From Meandrina meandrites (Eukaryota > Cnidaria > Anthozoa > Scleractinia > Meandrinidae), in the NCBI GenBank assembly GCA_963693305.1, contig OY855906.1:7322501-7386500 (forward strand): a stretch of 64,000 bases of DNA, given 5' to 3'. Shown here piece by piece: positions 27,159 through 37,295 of this stretch. Made by a program: the position numbers and the translations under genes. Within the stretch, counting starts at the first letter, position 1. Every line of letters begins with the position of its first letter. Below the pieces are notes generated by a model, which did no database searches, had not been told where the DNA came from, and saw only the letters and a list, made by a program, of their open reading frames with translations.

Positions 27159-29116
27159 CTGCTGATGATGATGATGATGATGATGATAATAATAATAATA
27201 ATAGTAAATGTTGTTTATAGTGGTCATGCACTTAGCTTCGAGATAGCTAGGTATGCCACTGAACATGGTTGATATCCCAACTGGCAGAAGGCAGACCAGT
27301 TGGCTATATACAATGATGATGATAAATACGCTCGTTAAAGCTCAGAAAACCTAGAAACAGCCGCGGAAACCCACCGTTTCCATTGCATTTAATTTCTAGT
27401 TGGACACTGTCGTTAAAACATTTAATAAGGGTTTTAAGGAAAACGACCAATTTTTTTTAAGTTTATAACACGCCACTACCAGCTTTCAACTCAAGATAAA
27501 GGAGGCTATTCATATTCAAAAAGAACTACCTTGCCTCAATCAGCAATTAATTAATTAAATTATCCTTTTAATTCACACATTTTCACGTTCTGTTGTTATT
27601 ATTCGTCTTAACTAGCATTTCCGTCTACTTATTATTCAACTTTCCATGCTTTTTAAATCATTCAACTGAAGATGACAGAAGCTCTGTCGAAACATGTATT
27701 ATAAACTTAAAAAATTGGTCGTTTTCCTTAAAATCTTTACGTGTCTGCTGTTATCAAGACCATTTAATAAGGGCTTGGGGAAATCCATAATTTACTCTTC
27801 AAGGGCCCCTGTCTGATCTCTATTCGAAATTGGTTTTTCAATTTACAGGGAGCCCAGTATGCCCATTGGGCGCCAGCTCTTCGCCGTTTTTGGAAGACGG
27901 GCCTGAACCGAGTGTACGCGTTTTGGTTTGTGTTCTTTTCCATGACAATAGTTGTCAGCACAGCAATTTCCACGGACTATGTGAACTGGGACAGAATAAA
28001 CAGAGACTTTGTCGCGTCCAGTGAGCTAGCGAGGGCTTTCCTGGCATCGTTCATTCTTGTTATGGACTTGATGATAGTTATGCAGGTTGGGAGTTAAAAT
28101 CTTTTAAATCTCATGCACACGTCGCCTCGATCGTTTACTGTTCCTGGGCTGGACTCGGGCAAACTTCAGAGGAGCAAACAAAGATGCAGACATTTATATA
28201 GGAAGGCGCAAGCCCGTGCACAATCTTTTGTTTTATTTGCACTCACACACATTAGTTGAATAACGCTACCGTAGCGCCTCTAGTGGCTAGCTGCTCGGAC
28301 ACATCTCAAAATCTGTTGTATTTTGTGCACGGTCAAGCCAGAAACGCACGCGAACAAAAATATATTTGAATGTAATATTGTGGCAGATGCATAACCATAT
28401 ATTTTAACGGATTTTGCATTTTGCGCAATTTAATTCAAGAATTAAAATGTTTTGTTCACACAATTTTTTTTCACTTTTTTAAGGATTGGGATTTTCCTCA
28501 TTTTGCTGGCTCACTGGACATTAAGCTGCCAGGAGTCAACTCAGACGCTTTTGATGTACACATCCCCGGGTGCTGTGGAGGAAAACCGCTGGACGTCTAC
28601 ATCACGGGCAAATGGTTCAACTACGGGATCATTTTCATTGTTATGATCCTCGACCTGAACATGTGGAAAAACCAGATCTTCTACGAGCCCTTCGCGTATG
28701 GCCAGTACACGGACCCGGAGGGGTATATCTACACCGTATCGGATAGACAGTTCCTAAGATGGGGGAACAGAACTCTGATGACCTATGAATGGCGTTGGAA
28801 CCACATAAATCCGAAAACTAACATTACATACGGGCTCGAAGATCTACGGATGAACGCTAAGTATAATGGGTATTCTTTAACGCTGAAGGGTATCGCTTTC
28901 GTACCTTCGCTTTTTGCGTTCTGTGTCTTCGGTTATTTACTGTGGCTCTATGGCTTAGAGGAGAACCCCGATGAGGTCTTAGTGCGCAAGTATCGACGGG
29001 ACATCAGAAGTCAAAGGCAAATGAAGCGACTAAGAAAGAAAAAGAGAATGGAAGAGAGAACAAACAAGGAGTCTGAGGAGGGAGCTGAATGGGTAAGTGG
29101 ACTGCCTTGCTATTGA
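20857..29116 (+). CDS. TMEM117: TMEM117-like multi-pass membrane protein, copy 1
   Basis: Exons: 20857-21024 (tentative first exon), 22253-22467, 23565-23794, 26867-27000, 27849-28085, 28484-29116. Phases agree throughout, giving about 538 aa. Family signatures are FLIFAEDPVSHSY, TAWMVTDMMLQ, FLASFILVMDLMIVMQ, and GKWFNYGIIF followed by NMWKNQIFYEPF. Several hydrophobic segments are visible and the C-terminal tail is short and strongly basic. Human TMEM117 sits in the plasma membrane and is linked to ER-stress cell death; its biochemical role is unsettled. The final exon holds a strong donor (GTAAGT) at 29093, just before the stop TGA at 29114-29116, so the true 3' end is open: either stop here or splice onward at 29566. 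The first exon carries little conservation; a second ATG at 20930 or upstream exons are possible. Confidence 0.8.
21765..21835 (-). mobile_element. tRNA-like SINE head
   Basis: Minus strand reads GAGCTCACTGGTAGAACATC then GACATGGGTTCTACTCATGG, resembling A and B box spacing of a tRNA-derived SINE. Weak. Confidence 0.35.
23374..23523. mobile_element. MITE family A, copy 2 (diverged)
   Basis: Opposite orientation to copy 1 and more mutated (GCAGCTCTCGGAAGGTCTCG ... TCAGATGAGAGCTG). It ends 41 bases before the exon at 23565, close to the branch-point zone of TMEM117 copy 1. Confidence 0.75.
23795..26866. other. Large intron of TMEM117 copy 1
   Basis: No gene found. Mostly AT-rich unique sequence, with the 25-base minisatellite at 25672 and a GC-richer block at 26220-26450 whose 70-codon frame looks incidental. 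Confidence 0.55.
25672..25960. repeat. Minisatellite, about 12 units of about 25 bases
   Basis: Core TTAAAAGTGGCACTTTTAAG recurs every 24-26 bases with substitutions. The core is nearly self-complementary (AAAAGTG/CACTTTT). Lies in the 3.1-kb intron of TMEM117 copy 1. Confidence 0.8.
27095..27203. repeat. (GAT)n then (AAT)n microsatellite
   Basis: About 30 GAT units with an interrupting CTGCT, passing into AAT; impure GAC/GAT units precede it from 27037. Poly-Met and poly-His frames over it are artefacts. Confidence 0.95.
27436..27732. mobile_element. Foldback element, about 30-base arms
   Basis: AAGGAAAACGACCAATTTTT at 27436 is the complement of AAAAATTGGTCGTTTTCCTT near 27732. About 300 bases apart; the interior has no credible gene. 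Confidence 0.65.
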
Positions 29117-29358
29117 ACGACTTTCGTATTTCCATGGTTAAACTGAAACAAGCGAACTTTCAATGGAAGGTCATGCGGGCGAATTTTATTAATTAAAAGG
29201 ACTATGGGCCTGCAGGTTTGGAGCTAGCAAAAAGAATTAAAAGAACGGTTAAAAGAACGGTTTAACTAACCGAAGCAAACAAATATTTCTATTAGCGCTT
29301 TCATTTCTTGCTTTCTCCACCCTCACCAAGCCCCCAAGCTCGACGATGTCCTCAATTT

Positions 29359-29383
29359 GGGGGGGGGGGGGGGGGGGGGGGGG
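29359..29383 (+). repeat. Poly-G tract of about 25
   Basis: Uninterrupted G run between the two TMEM117 copies. Length may not be exact in the assembly. Shorter G or C runs lie near 17130, 17173, 41955, 44102 and 50040. Confidence 0.9.
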
Positions 29384-29579
29384 AGCATTTGTGCCTTGGA
29401 TTAGCTCTAAGCTTTGGCACGGTGGTACGTGTCGCGTCATCATGTCCTTGCTACACCTTCGTGCGTGTGTACACGTGAATTGCGATTTTGTCCCTGTCAC
29501 ATGTCCTTGCAACATGTCTCTTCGTGCGTCAGCACCTCAAGTACTCCATGTCTTAATTTCTCTAGCCGCGCCCGTTTAC

Positions 29580-29585
29580 AATAAA
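29580..29585 (+). promoter_or_regulatory. Candidate poly(A) signal of TMEM117 copy 1
   Basis: AATAAA lies 464 bases after the in-frame TGA of copy 1 and 74 bases before the ATG of copy 2. If used, the two copies are separate transcripts. Confidence 0.3.
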
Positions 29586-29658
29586 CGACGGAAGGAGCAT
29601 TGCAGGACTGCCAGTCTCCCCCGCTATCCATCGAAGTAGAAGGGAAGAAGTGATAGAC

Positions 29659-32249
29659 ATGAGCCTTTTTGAAGGTGAAGCAGCCAATGAGAATGAACAG
29701 GCTACGGATGCGGACCAATCAGAGGAAAAGCCACCGGAAGTGAAAAATGATTTTACTTATTACTTCCGGCACCCTTACTTCCGTATTGTGACGTCGTACT
29801 TGGTTGTGTTCTGCAACTTCCTGATTTTTGCGGAGGACCCAGTCTCCCACAGCTATACGGACTGCATCATTGACATCATTGGCAATATGTATGCGTTTGT
29901 ATTCTCAAGGTGAGTTGGTTACATAATCGTGTGGACACAAAATGTCTATTTTTAATTAATCGAATACTGAGTTATAGATGTTATTCACAGATCTTGATTG
30001 ACCTTCAAGGGAGTACTCTGAATTTCCTCAAAAGGTCGCACTTCTGAAGAAGTGACAGCATATGTAGCATGTTTTGTGACAAATTAAGTTGAAACTCAAA
30101 TTGGCAGTTGTAGTAGCCTCCTGTGCAGTCTTTGGGTGCGTCACGCTTTTCTCTCTCACGAACGACGTTAGTCGGTTCGTGGGGGAGGAAAACGTGACGA
30201 GCCCAAAGACGTTTTTATAATCTTTGGACAGCTTCAGTTGGGGATTTAAAGCTACAACCCCACCCCGTCCCACCCCCTTAAAACACTTTCCCCACCCAAA
30301 GATGAAGGTTGCAAAAAATCAATGCAGTTAAGTCGGTAAGAGATAGGCAGTAAAAATTGGTAATTAAAGTTAACCTTGGTACAGAAACCTAACTAAACAA
30401 CGGATGAAATAAACAGAACTTTAATGAAGAAATACACCGTAGAAAGCCACTCACTCGCAGTTATATTTAAAACTGCATTTTCTTCAATAAATCTCGCTTG
30501 AAAACAGACAAGCTCAGAAACGTTCATTTTTACACCAAAAAAAAGAAGTCAGCTTTTAAAAAAGTGAAACGCGACGACTACCATTTGTTCTTATTATTTC
30601 GCTTCTTTTTCTTTGGCTTTGGTCGCCATATTGGTTTCTTTGGGGCGGGAGGTAAATTGGCAGCAGCTATCCTGTCTTGGCGAGCTTGCCTGTGAGGAAA
30701 AAACAGTAAAAACAAATTAAAACCACTGGATGTTTCTTAAAAGGATAATGTATCAAGGGTGCAATGGAAGAATATTAAGTTCCATCCAAGATGGCTTGTT
30801 GAAACAGCTTGAATCAATGATTAACATTGCTCGCACCCTGAAGAACATACTAAAAGAAAATACTTCCATAAGATCCTACTTGGAGTCACAAAGTTCAGCT
30901 TGTATATTCCCAAGCCTGTACTATAATTTCCTCTTTCTTCTCTAGATCTTAAACAGTATTGCAGTTTTTTGGAACGCTCACTTGCTGCATAATGTATTGC
31001 CATGTCACTCGACCCGCTGTAATTTAACAGGTTCGAGTTACGAGCAATGAGGTCGGCGATCTATTGCGACAGTTTACGATGAAAATATTTTTCTACCCAA
31101 CTCACCATAGTCGTCGAATGAAGTTCACTGTACGCTTAACCAACAGGTAAACAACAAGGAGAGCAAAATTCACTGCAACAACAGTGGACATCATAAACAA
31201 TACATCCGGCCAGGTCATTGCAACAATTCGAGCTTGAACATTCTTCACATGATCTGTTTGAAACAAAAAAAAAAGAGAGAAGAGAGTTTGATATCGAGAA
31301 AGTTAAAAATAAGATAAAATAAAATATAAGAGAAAAGAGAATGCTCTGACTTGCAAAAATCTTTTCGCTTGACTAAGAAGAAAAAAAGACAAAACTAAGA
31401 TATTGTACAGAATAGTGACATCCAAAATTAGTTCTGTAAAATAGAAAATGTTAAAAAGATTCTTCCTCTTCAATGAAAACTAGGAAACTCTTCTGTTAAC
31501 CTCAGTTTCATCGGAGTCAAACATTTCTGTCCGTGTCCGGTTTCAAGCAATTATATAAAGATATGTGCAAATGTAGTGCGCAATAATTGAGGCGATAAAG
31601 TACGATTGTTCCATCTTTTATTGGTAAAAATATAATATCATATAAAAACATCAATGTTTTCCTTATAACTTTTGACTTGTGCGTGCTTAATGTCGTCGGG
31701 AAACTCCCATGCAACGGTCTCAAACTAGACTTAAAATAGACTCTTCACTTACTATCGAGGTATCCACTATAAAACTTCGCAATAACATCAGTTACGTAGT
31801 TAAATACGGGAACAAACGGTTTTCCAGCCCATGTTATTCCGTCCCAGATCCGTTCGCCCGGCCAAATCAGTTTATCCCAGACCCACTCGGCCAACCATGT
31901 AGCTCGGTCCCAGATCCACTCAGCTAACCATGTCGTTTCAGCCCAGATCCACTCGGCCATCAATGCAACTTCTTCCAAGACCCATTCGGTCAGCCATACG
32001 GTTCCATTCCAAGTTTTAGCAGCAATTGTCACTGTAAAGTTACAACATTTGCTCCATGTCGTCAATGCGAAGTTCCACGAGCGTGTCATCATCCTCATTG
32101 AAAAGCTCCATGTCTGTGTTGCGGTTTCCACCATTCCGTCCCATCCACGTTTCATAAATCCCGGAGGTGTGGGTTCCAAAGCTTCGTAGGCGGGACATGT
32201 CGCATTTCGGGGATATTCATAAAATTCATCGAATTCCTGGATCTGACAA

Positions 32250-32284
<35 letters not shown>

Positions 32285-32305
32285 GTAAATAAATAAATAA
32301 ATAAG

Positions 32306-32336
<31 letters not shown>

Positions 32337-35300
32337 GAGAAGAGAAGAGATGGCCGATCGGCGAACAAATTTCACTCGCTCGTCTGTGATAAATAATTGA
32401 GATTTTACCCGGGGGTAATCCTTGCATTTATAAGCTATATAAATGAATAACAAGGCAAACCAAACTATGAACTGACCCGTGATGAAACTATTACCTTAAT
32501 TAAATTGGTAAAGTTTATAAAAGGAAAATGTCCGTAACGAAGATACCTTTTCATCTTTGGGTGTCCTGTTGTCATTGGGTGTGCTGTTTACACCTGCCGA
32601 GCCTTTGTCGTATGTGAAAACCACTTTCATGTCCAGTTTGATTGAATTGACTTGAATCTCAATCACATAATCCTGTAACAAGAAAAATGTATTTGAAAAA
32701 GTGATAATTGACTCCATAATATGAATATACTACGGAAATTTATTCTAATGAACCCCTCTACCGGCTTCAGTACCAGAAATTCACCAACCTTGTCCGTGAT
32801 CCAGTTGCCGGTCATGGTCGTCTGATGGTTGAAATCTTTGAAGAGGAAATCCTGCTTCTTGATATCTTGTGAAGTTTCTGCAAAAATGATTTTAAAACTG
32901 TCACGTAATTCATAATGGTTTTAAAATGAATTATTTTCCCTTAAGCGCCAATTTAATTTAATTTAATCTATTATTTTAGCAGTACAAATAGCTAACACAA
33001 AAGTAGAAGCATAGTATATGACGTTTTTTTTTCAAGGGATGAAATAAGTAATGCAATTCTTAGTGCAAACTGTGTGAAATGGAAAGATGAAAGGCAGCCG
33101 TTGAGGCGCGCGCTAAGAAAAAGTTTAAAAAACGCGCGTGCATAACCATCGTGGAGATTACCATGGCAACCAGAAATTTGTTTGGTTGCCGCCAATTTTG
33201 CGACAAAGTTTGTAAAATGTGCCGCTGGCGCGAAAAATTGCTATTTTGGATACAGAGTTTAAAAATAATTCGTTTTGCTTTAGGTGAATTAAAACCGCAT
33301 TAGTTGTTAAAAACGTTCATGTCTCTAAATAAGAAGAAACTGTTTCTAAGATTCAAAGTTTAACTTAAAATTATCGAGTGCGACAACAACTAAAAACGGA
33401 AAAAAGTTTTATAAATACGAGAAAATCTTACCTCGTCGTTTAGCAGTTTGCGTAACATCCGATAACAGAAAGAAAAATGACAGCGCAATGAGCGAAATCA
33501 CCACCTTCATTCTGATAACGAAACTTTTTTCTTCTCACGGAAAACGCACAGCTTGTTCGTTCCGCGAAAAAGAGTGAAGTGAGAGTTTGACATCATAATA
33601 GGTATTCATGACGCGGTGCGCGCGAGATCAGTCAAGAACTCGCTCCCAGTTTTTTTCCTAATTCTTAAGTCGAAATTGAGGTGGACTTTCTGAAACGTGT
33701 TTGTTTGCTTTTAACAATTTGTTTGCACGTACTAGAAGCTGTGAAAAGTAAAAGAAATTGAGGCGAGTGAAGTGGTCTAATATCCACGTTGAACATCGTT
33801 GTAAAGAGTTCCGGGTTCAATTCAACTCATCCGAGGGAAGTGGAAATAGTAAAGTCGCTTCATTCTATAAAGAACCTGCGTGGTAGCTGCTACGCTTAAT
33901 TACAGAATTTGATTTTTACTAATTCTATGATTTTGCATGGATGCTATCAACTTACTGCCAAATTGGAAGCAACGAAATCAGCAACTAACCTGCGATTCAA
34001 ATTACAACAAACATTCATTTTTGTAGCAAGGCGCATACATGCCGCGCAACCGAAGGCTACGAACTATTACCGGAAGGGTTCGGGATGAGTGTAGGGGGTG
34101 GGGTCAGGAGGAGGAAATGCGATATTTTTAAAAAACATGGTTATTTCCAAAATTTGAAACTTTCCTTTTCAATTCATTTTCAGGTACCCTCCAGATCCAG
34201 GATTCGTCGCTCTCAAAGTGTTCATGTATTTGTTTGCGATCGGCCTGGGAATGTTCGTGGGAAAGTTCTTCGTTCACAAATTTATTTTGTGTCGCGTTTT
34301 GAAGCTGCGCATGTTCTCTGAAGATGGCCAAGGATCGTGGATGGTGATGTTTCTCACTGTACTCATGTTCCTGTTCATTATAAGCTTCATATACAACGAG
34401 TTCTTGCTTCTCGGCGGTGCGCACTTCGCCCCTTATGTTGCTAGTAACAACTTGGGAATCGAGAATCAGACCTTCATGAAGATGGCTGCTATTGGCACTT
34501 GGTTAGGGGACTTTATAACGGCTTGGATGGTAACAGACATGATGCTACAGGTAACTATGCGTTGCTATGAATGGGAGAGCCACCTTAAAATTGATGCTGC
34601 TTTCAAATCAAAGGGCTTTGAATCGGAAATTCTGGCCAATGACATTTCATTGTATTCTTGGACAAGACACCTTGCTTTCGTGGTGTATCTAGGAGTATAA
34701 ATGGGTGCCGGTGAATTTTGGTAGGCTAACCAGACCAAGTGCTATGAAACGCTTGGGAGTACAGTTAGGGTGTATGTGGCAGCCGCCCTGTTGTTTGTTT
34801 AGGCTGGTTCGCTCAAAAGTACTTTAACTCTAACTATAGAGCGGTTTTCAATTTTAAGTGTCGTAAACCAAAACCAAAGTGATCACTTTGGCCTATCACA
34901 ATGGACACAGAAAATCCAGTGAACCAATCAAAACGTGCTCGAAGTAATTGCATGTCAGCCGGCGCGAATCGCGGGAACCGTGTACAAGCGAGTCGCGATT
35001 GGTTTTTCCTCTGATTGGATGAGAAAGTGGCGCGAGATTTTTAGGCCAATCACTAAGCGCAGTTACTAATGCAAAAACAAAGCAAATGCGAGTTACGTTT
35101 GATACTCGAGTGATAACTCTTCTAAAGGCAAAAAGTGTCATAAGACTACCTGTAATATATCAAAATTTGTCAAATAAGCATAACGTGAATAACACTATAC
35201 TAAGTTTTTAACAACAGAACAAGATGTCGAGTAATAGATTATTAATGATCGTGATAATAACCGGAAGTATTTTCCCATTTCCGTAGGAAGAACAGTACCC

Positions 35301-37295
35301 AGACTGGAGCCCAGGTCTCAGGACGTTTTGGAGACGCGGGCGCAACCGGGTTTACGCATTCTGGTTTATTTCGTTCGGCATGAGTGTTGTTGTAGCAACT
35401 GCTATTACTACTGACTACCTCAACTGGGACGAAATCGGCAAAGACTTCATGCCGACCAACGAAGTGTCCAGAGCTTACTTAGCGTCCTTTATCCTAGTCA
35501 TGGATCTTCTGATTGTCATGCAGGTATCATTGATTCTGTCTTAAATAAAGCCGGTTCTGATCTGCGATAACCTATTCCTGGGGACGAGAGGGGTGGGAAT
35601 TCACCACAATTCTTTTTTGAAGTCGTTTTTGGAAGGGGAAAGTGGATGGAAGTTCGTCACTTTCGCTCGTGCCATACTTTGCAGGAAAATGGCTAAAATA
35701 CACTTCTTTTACTTGGATAAGCTCCAGCCTGAAGGACCACTACACCCTACCTCAGACTTCCCCTTAACCTTATAATTGCAATGTCATTTGATGTCTAGTA
35801 AAACAAGCTAATCTCTCTTTTTAAAGATAATCACGTTTTTAGACGTGTCCCCAAATTAGTATGGGATTTTCCCAGGCTATGCGGCATCGACCCGTTAATG
35901 AAGTTTTAACTTATCTCTAGACATTCGTTTTGCGATCTCCGTTTTGAATCACTCAACCACACGCTTATATATTTTTATTACTTGTTTCCGTTTCAGGACT
36001 GGGACTTCCCTTACTTTGACAGCGGAATGGACATAAAACTACCGGGCTTGAACACAGGGAACTTTCATTTCCATGTCCCTGGGGGCGATATCCGCATCTC
36101 CGGGAAATGGTTCAACTACGGGATCATTTTCATTGTCATGATCCTCGACATGAACATGTGGAAAAATCAGATCTTCTACGAGCCCTTTGTGTACGGGCAA
36201 TACACCGACAGCCAAGATTACATTTACACAGTCGCTGATAGAGATTTCCTGGCCAATGCTACCAGGGAAACGTTGAGCTACGCATGGCGATGGTCACACG
36301 TGAATCCCCTGACCAATAAGACTTACGGCTTAGAAGATCAAAAAATGAACTCGAGATATATAGGTGTCCCTCTTAGTGTGAAGGGCACGGCGTTTATTCC
36401 GTCGCTCTTTGTGTTTGCTATGTTTGGTATATTGGTGAAATACTTTTCCCAAGGTGGACCTCCGAAAAATGTTGCACCAATTGAGGAAAACGATGCCACA
36501 GATGGCATTGCTGATGAGCGCAATTTTTACGACAAAACGGAAAATGATGTTAGGGAAAGTTCTTCTTCACCCCACGTAACGGAGAGTCGCCAGTCAATGA
36601 CAAGCTCTAAAAGTGCGTTTACTGCCAACAAAGCCAGAAATCTCGGCTCATTTTTGAGCGTCGACAGCTCCCGCGATCTTAACGCATCACGTGATAACTT
36701 CACCAGCTCATATGATAACTTGGACAACTCACATGATAACTTGGATAGTTCACGCGATAACTTGGACAGTTCACGTGACGAGCTCCGTAGTTCACGTGAT
36801 AACCTCGAAAGTTCACGTGACGACGTCGGAAGTTCTGCTGAAAGTGTCGGAATTTCTCGCAAGAGCAAGATGCAGTCCACCTCTACTCGCCCCGCCTGGT
36901 CAGCTACTTCGCCAGTGATAGCACTTCCAAATAAGACACGAACGAGACGCAGCAGCAGCACTGAAAATGAAAAATCTATCAAGCGCCCTCAGTGTTCTAA
37001 TGAGGACCAGGATAACGAAAACATGGTACAGGAATTGGTGCAAGAGCTGTCGTTCTTAAACCTGGAGGATGAAGATAGTCAAACAAAAGAGAATAAACAA
37101 TCAGACGGGAATGCTCTTCCTGTTAGTGATGGCCAGGCTAGGGCTCTGTCGTTTGGAGATCTGTTTGGACGGGACAAACCCAGTTCTTCGAGGTCCATGT
37201 CCCAAGCATCCGTTGCTTCGTCCGACGAAGAAGACTCGGTAAAACCAGATGATAAAGCAAGGAACAATTTTCTTCAAGTTCCTCGGGCAAAGTAG
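29659..37295 (+). CDS. TMEM117: TMEM117-like multi-pass membrane protein, copy 2, with Ser/Asp-rich tail
   Basis: Exons: 29659-29909, 34184-34550, 35287-35523, 35997-37295; 717 aa from the ATG at 29659. The membrane core aligns with copy 1 motif by motif (FLIFAEDPVSHSY, TAWMVTDMMLQ, GKWFNYGIIF, NMWKNQIFYEPF), and the third coding exon is 79 codons, exactly like its counterpart in copy 1. The region split by an intron in copy 1 (23795-26866) is continuous here in the 367-base exon. After the last membrane segment the protein runs on for about 280 residues of hydrophilic, Ser/Asp/Glu-rich, probably disordered sequence with seven SRDNLDS-type heptads. The reading frame is also open upstream to an acceptor at 29565, so translation could begin earlier or continue from copy 1. 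A 4.3-kb first intron holds an antisense gene. Confidence 0.87.
30128..30211. repeat. Hairpin, about 35-base arms
   Basis: GTCTTTGGGTGCGTCACGCT pairs with ACGTGACGAGCCCAAAGAC around the loop GACGTTAGTCG; the arms continue through CTCTCACGAAC / GTTCGTGGG. Confidence 0.75.
30420..30425 (-). promoter_or_regulatory. Candidate poly(A) signal (ATTAAA) of the antisense repeat-protein gene
   Basis: The common variant signal ATTAAA on the minus strand lies about 150 bases past the stop at 30578-30580. Confidence 0.35.
30578..33510 (-). CDS. Signal-peptide, single-pass protein with Trp-rich 11-residue repeats; family not recognised
   Basis: Minus-strand exons in transcript order: 33510-33432, 32877-32789, 32672-32547, 32242-31753, 31253-31106, 30689-30578. 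All splice sites are GT-AG and in phase, giving 347 aa. Residues 1-22 look like a signal peptide (MKVVISLIALSFFFLLS). Residues 27-98 may be a small extracellular fold. Residues 126-246, inside the largest exon, are eleven 11-residue units in unbroken register, rich in Trp (for example WLAEWIWDRAT, WLAEWVWDKLI). A hydrophobic segment near 277-301 (VLFMMSTVVAVNFALLVVYL) should span the membrane, followed by a short basic tail (KPKKKKRNNK). An 11-residue period suggests an extended amphipathic helix lying on lipid, as in apolipoproteins, but that is inference. The gene lies wholly in the first intron of TMEM117 copy 2, on the opposite strand. Confidence 0.82.
31799..32161 (-). repeat. Eleven 33-base coding repeats (Trp-rich 11-mers)
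   Basis: Reading the minus-strand exon in frame gives eleven units of exactly 11 residues with no insertions. Trp occupies position 7 in eight units and position 1 in five; the four central units share the pattern x-x-(A/T)-E-W-(I/V)-(W/L). The early units are diverged, and the last is degenerate. Confidence 0.85.
32248..32336. repeat. (TAAA)n tetranucleotide microsatellite
   Basis: About 22 units. On the minus strand it reads (TTTA)n and runs directly into the acceptor TTGTCAG of exon 4 of the antisense gene, so it stands in for the pyrimidine tract. Confidence 0.95.
33511..34183. other. Upstream of the antisense gene, inside the TMEM117 copy 2 intron
   Basis: Should hold the promoter of the minus-strand gene. 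No TATA box is obvious. No other gene seen. Confidence 0.45.
34640..34800 (+). mobile_element. SINE body fragment
   Basis: Contains TATTCTTGGACAAGACACCT and GTATAAATGGGTGCCGGTGA, matching the body of the SINE at 5431. Follows the donor at 34551 in TMEM117 copy 2. Confidence 0.55.
34839..35119. mobile_element. MITE family B, full copy
   Basis: GAGCGGTTTTCAATTTTAAG at the left; GATACTCGAGTGATAACTCT at the right. Inner blocks AATCCAGTGAACCAATCAAA and GGCGCGAGATTTTTAGGCCA as in the other copies. Confidence 0.8.
36687..36833 (+). repeat. Seven tandem 21-base coding repeats (SRDNLDS heptads)
   Basis: Seven consecutive heptads of the form S-(R/Y/H)-D-(N/E/D)-(F/L/V)-x-(S/N) fill this stretch of the TMEM117 copy 2 tail; two degenerate units follow. 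Each is exactly 21 bases, so the frame is kept. The opposite strand is also open because of the period. Confidence 0.9.

Noticed and set aside
27009..27272. Poly-His, poly-Ser and poly-Met frames
   Set aside because: They are translations of the GAT microsatellite in an intron.
32226..32453. Frames of repeated LFIY beside the antisense gene
   Set aside because: Translation of (TAAA)n upstream of a clear splice acceptor; the real exon starts at 32242.
36527..36982. 151-codon frame on the minus strand (repeated SRELSKLS)
   Set aside because: It is the mirror of the 21-base coding repeats of TMEM117 copy 2; the plus-strand frame has the conserved domain and splice logic.
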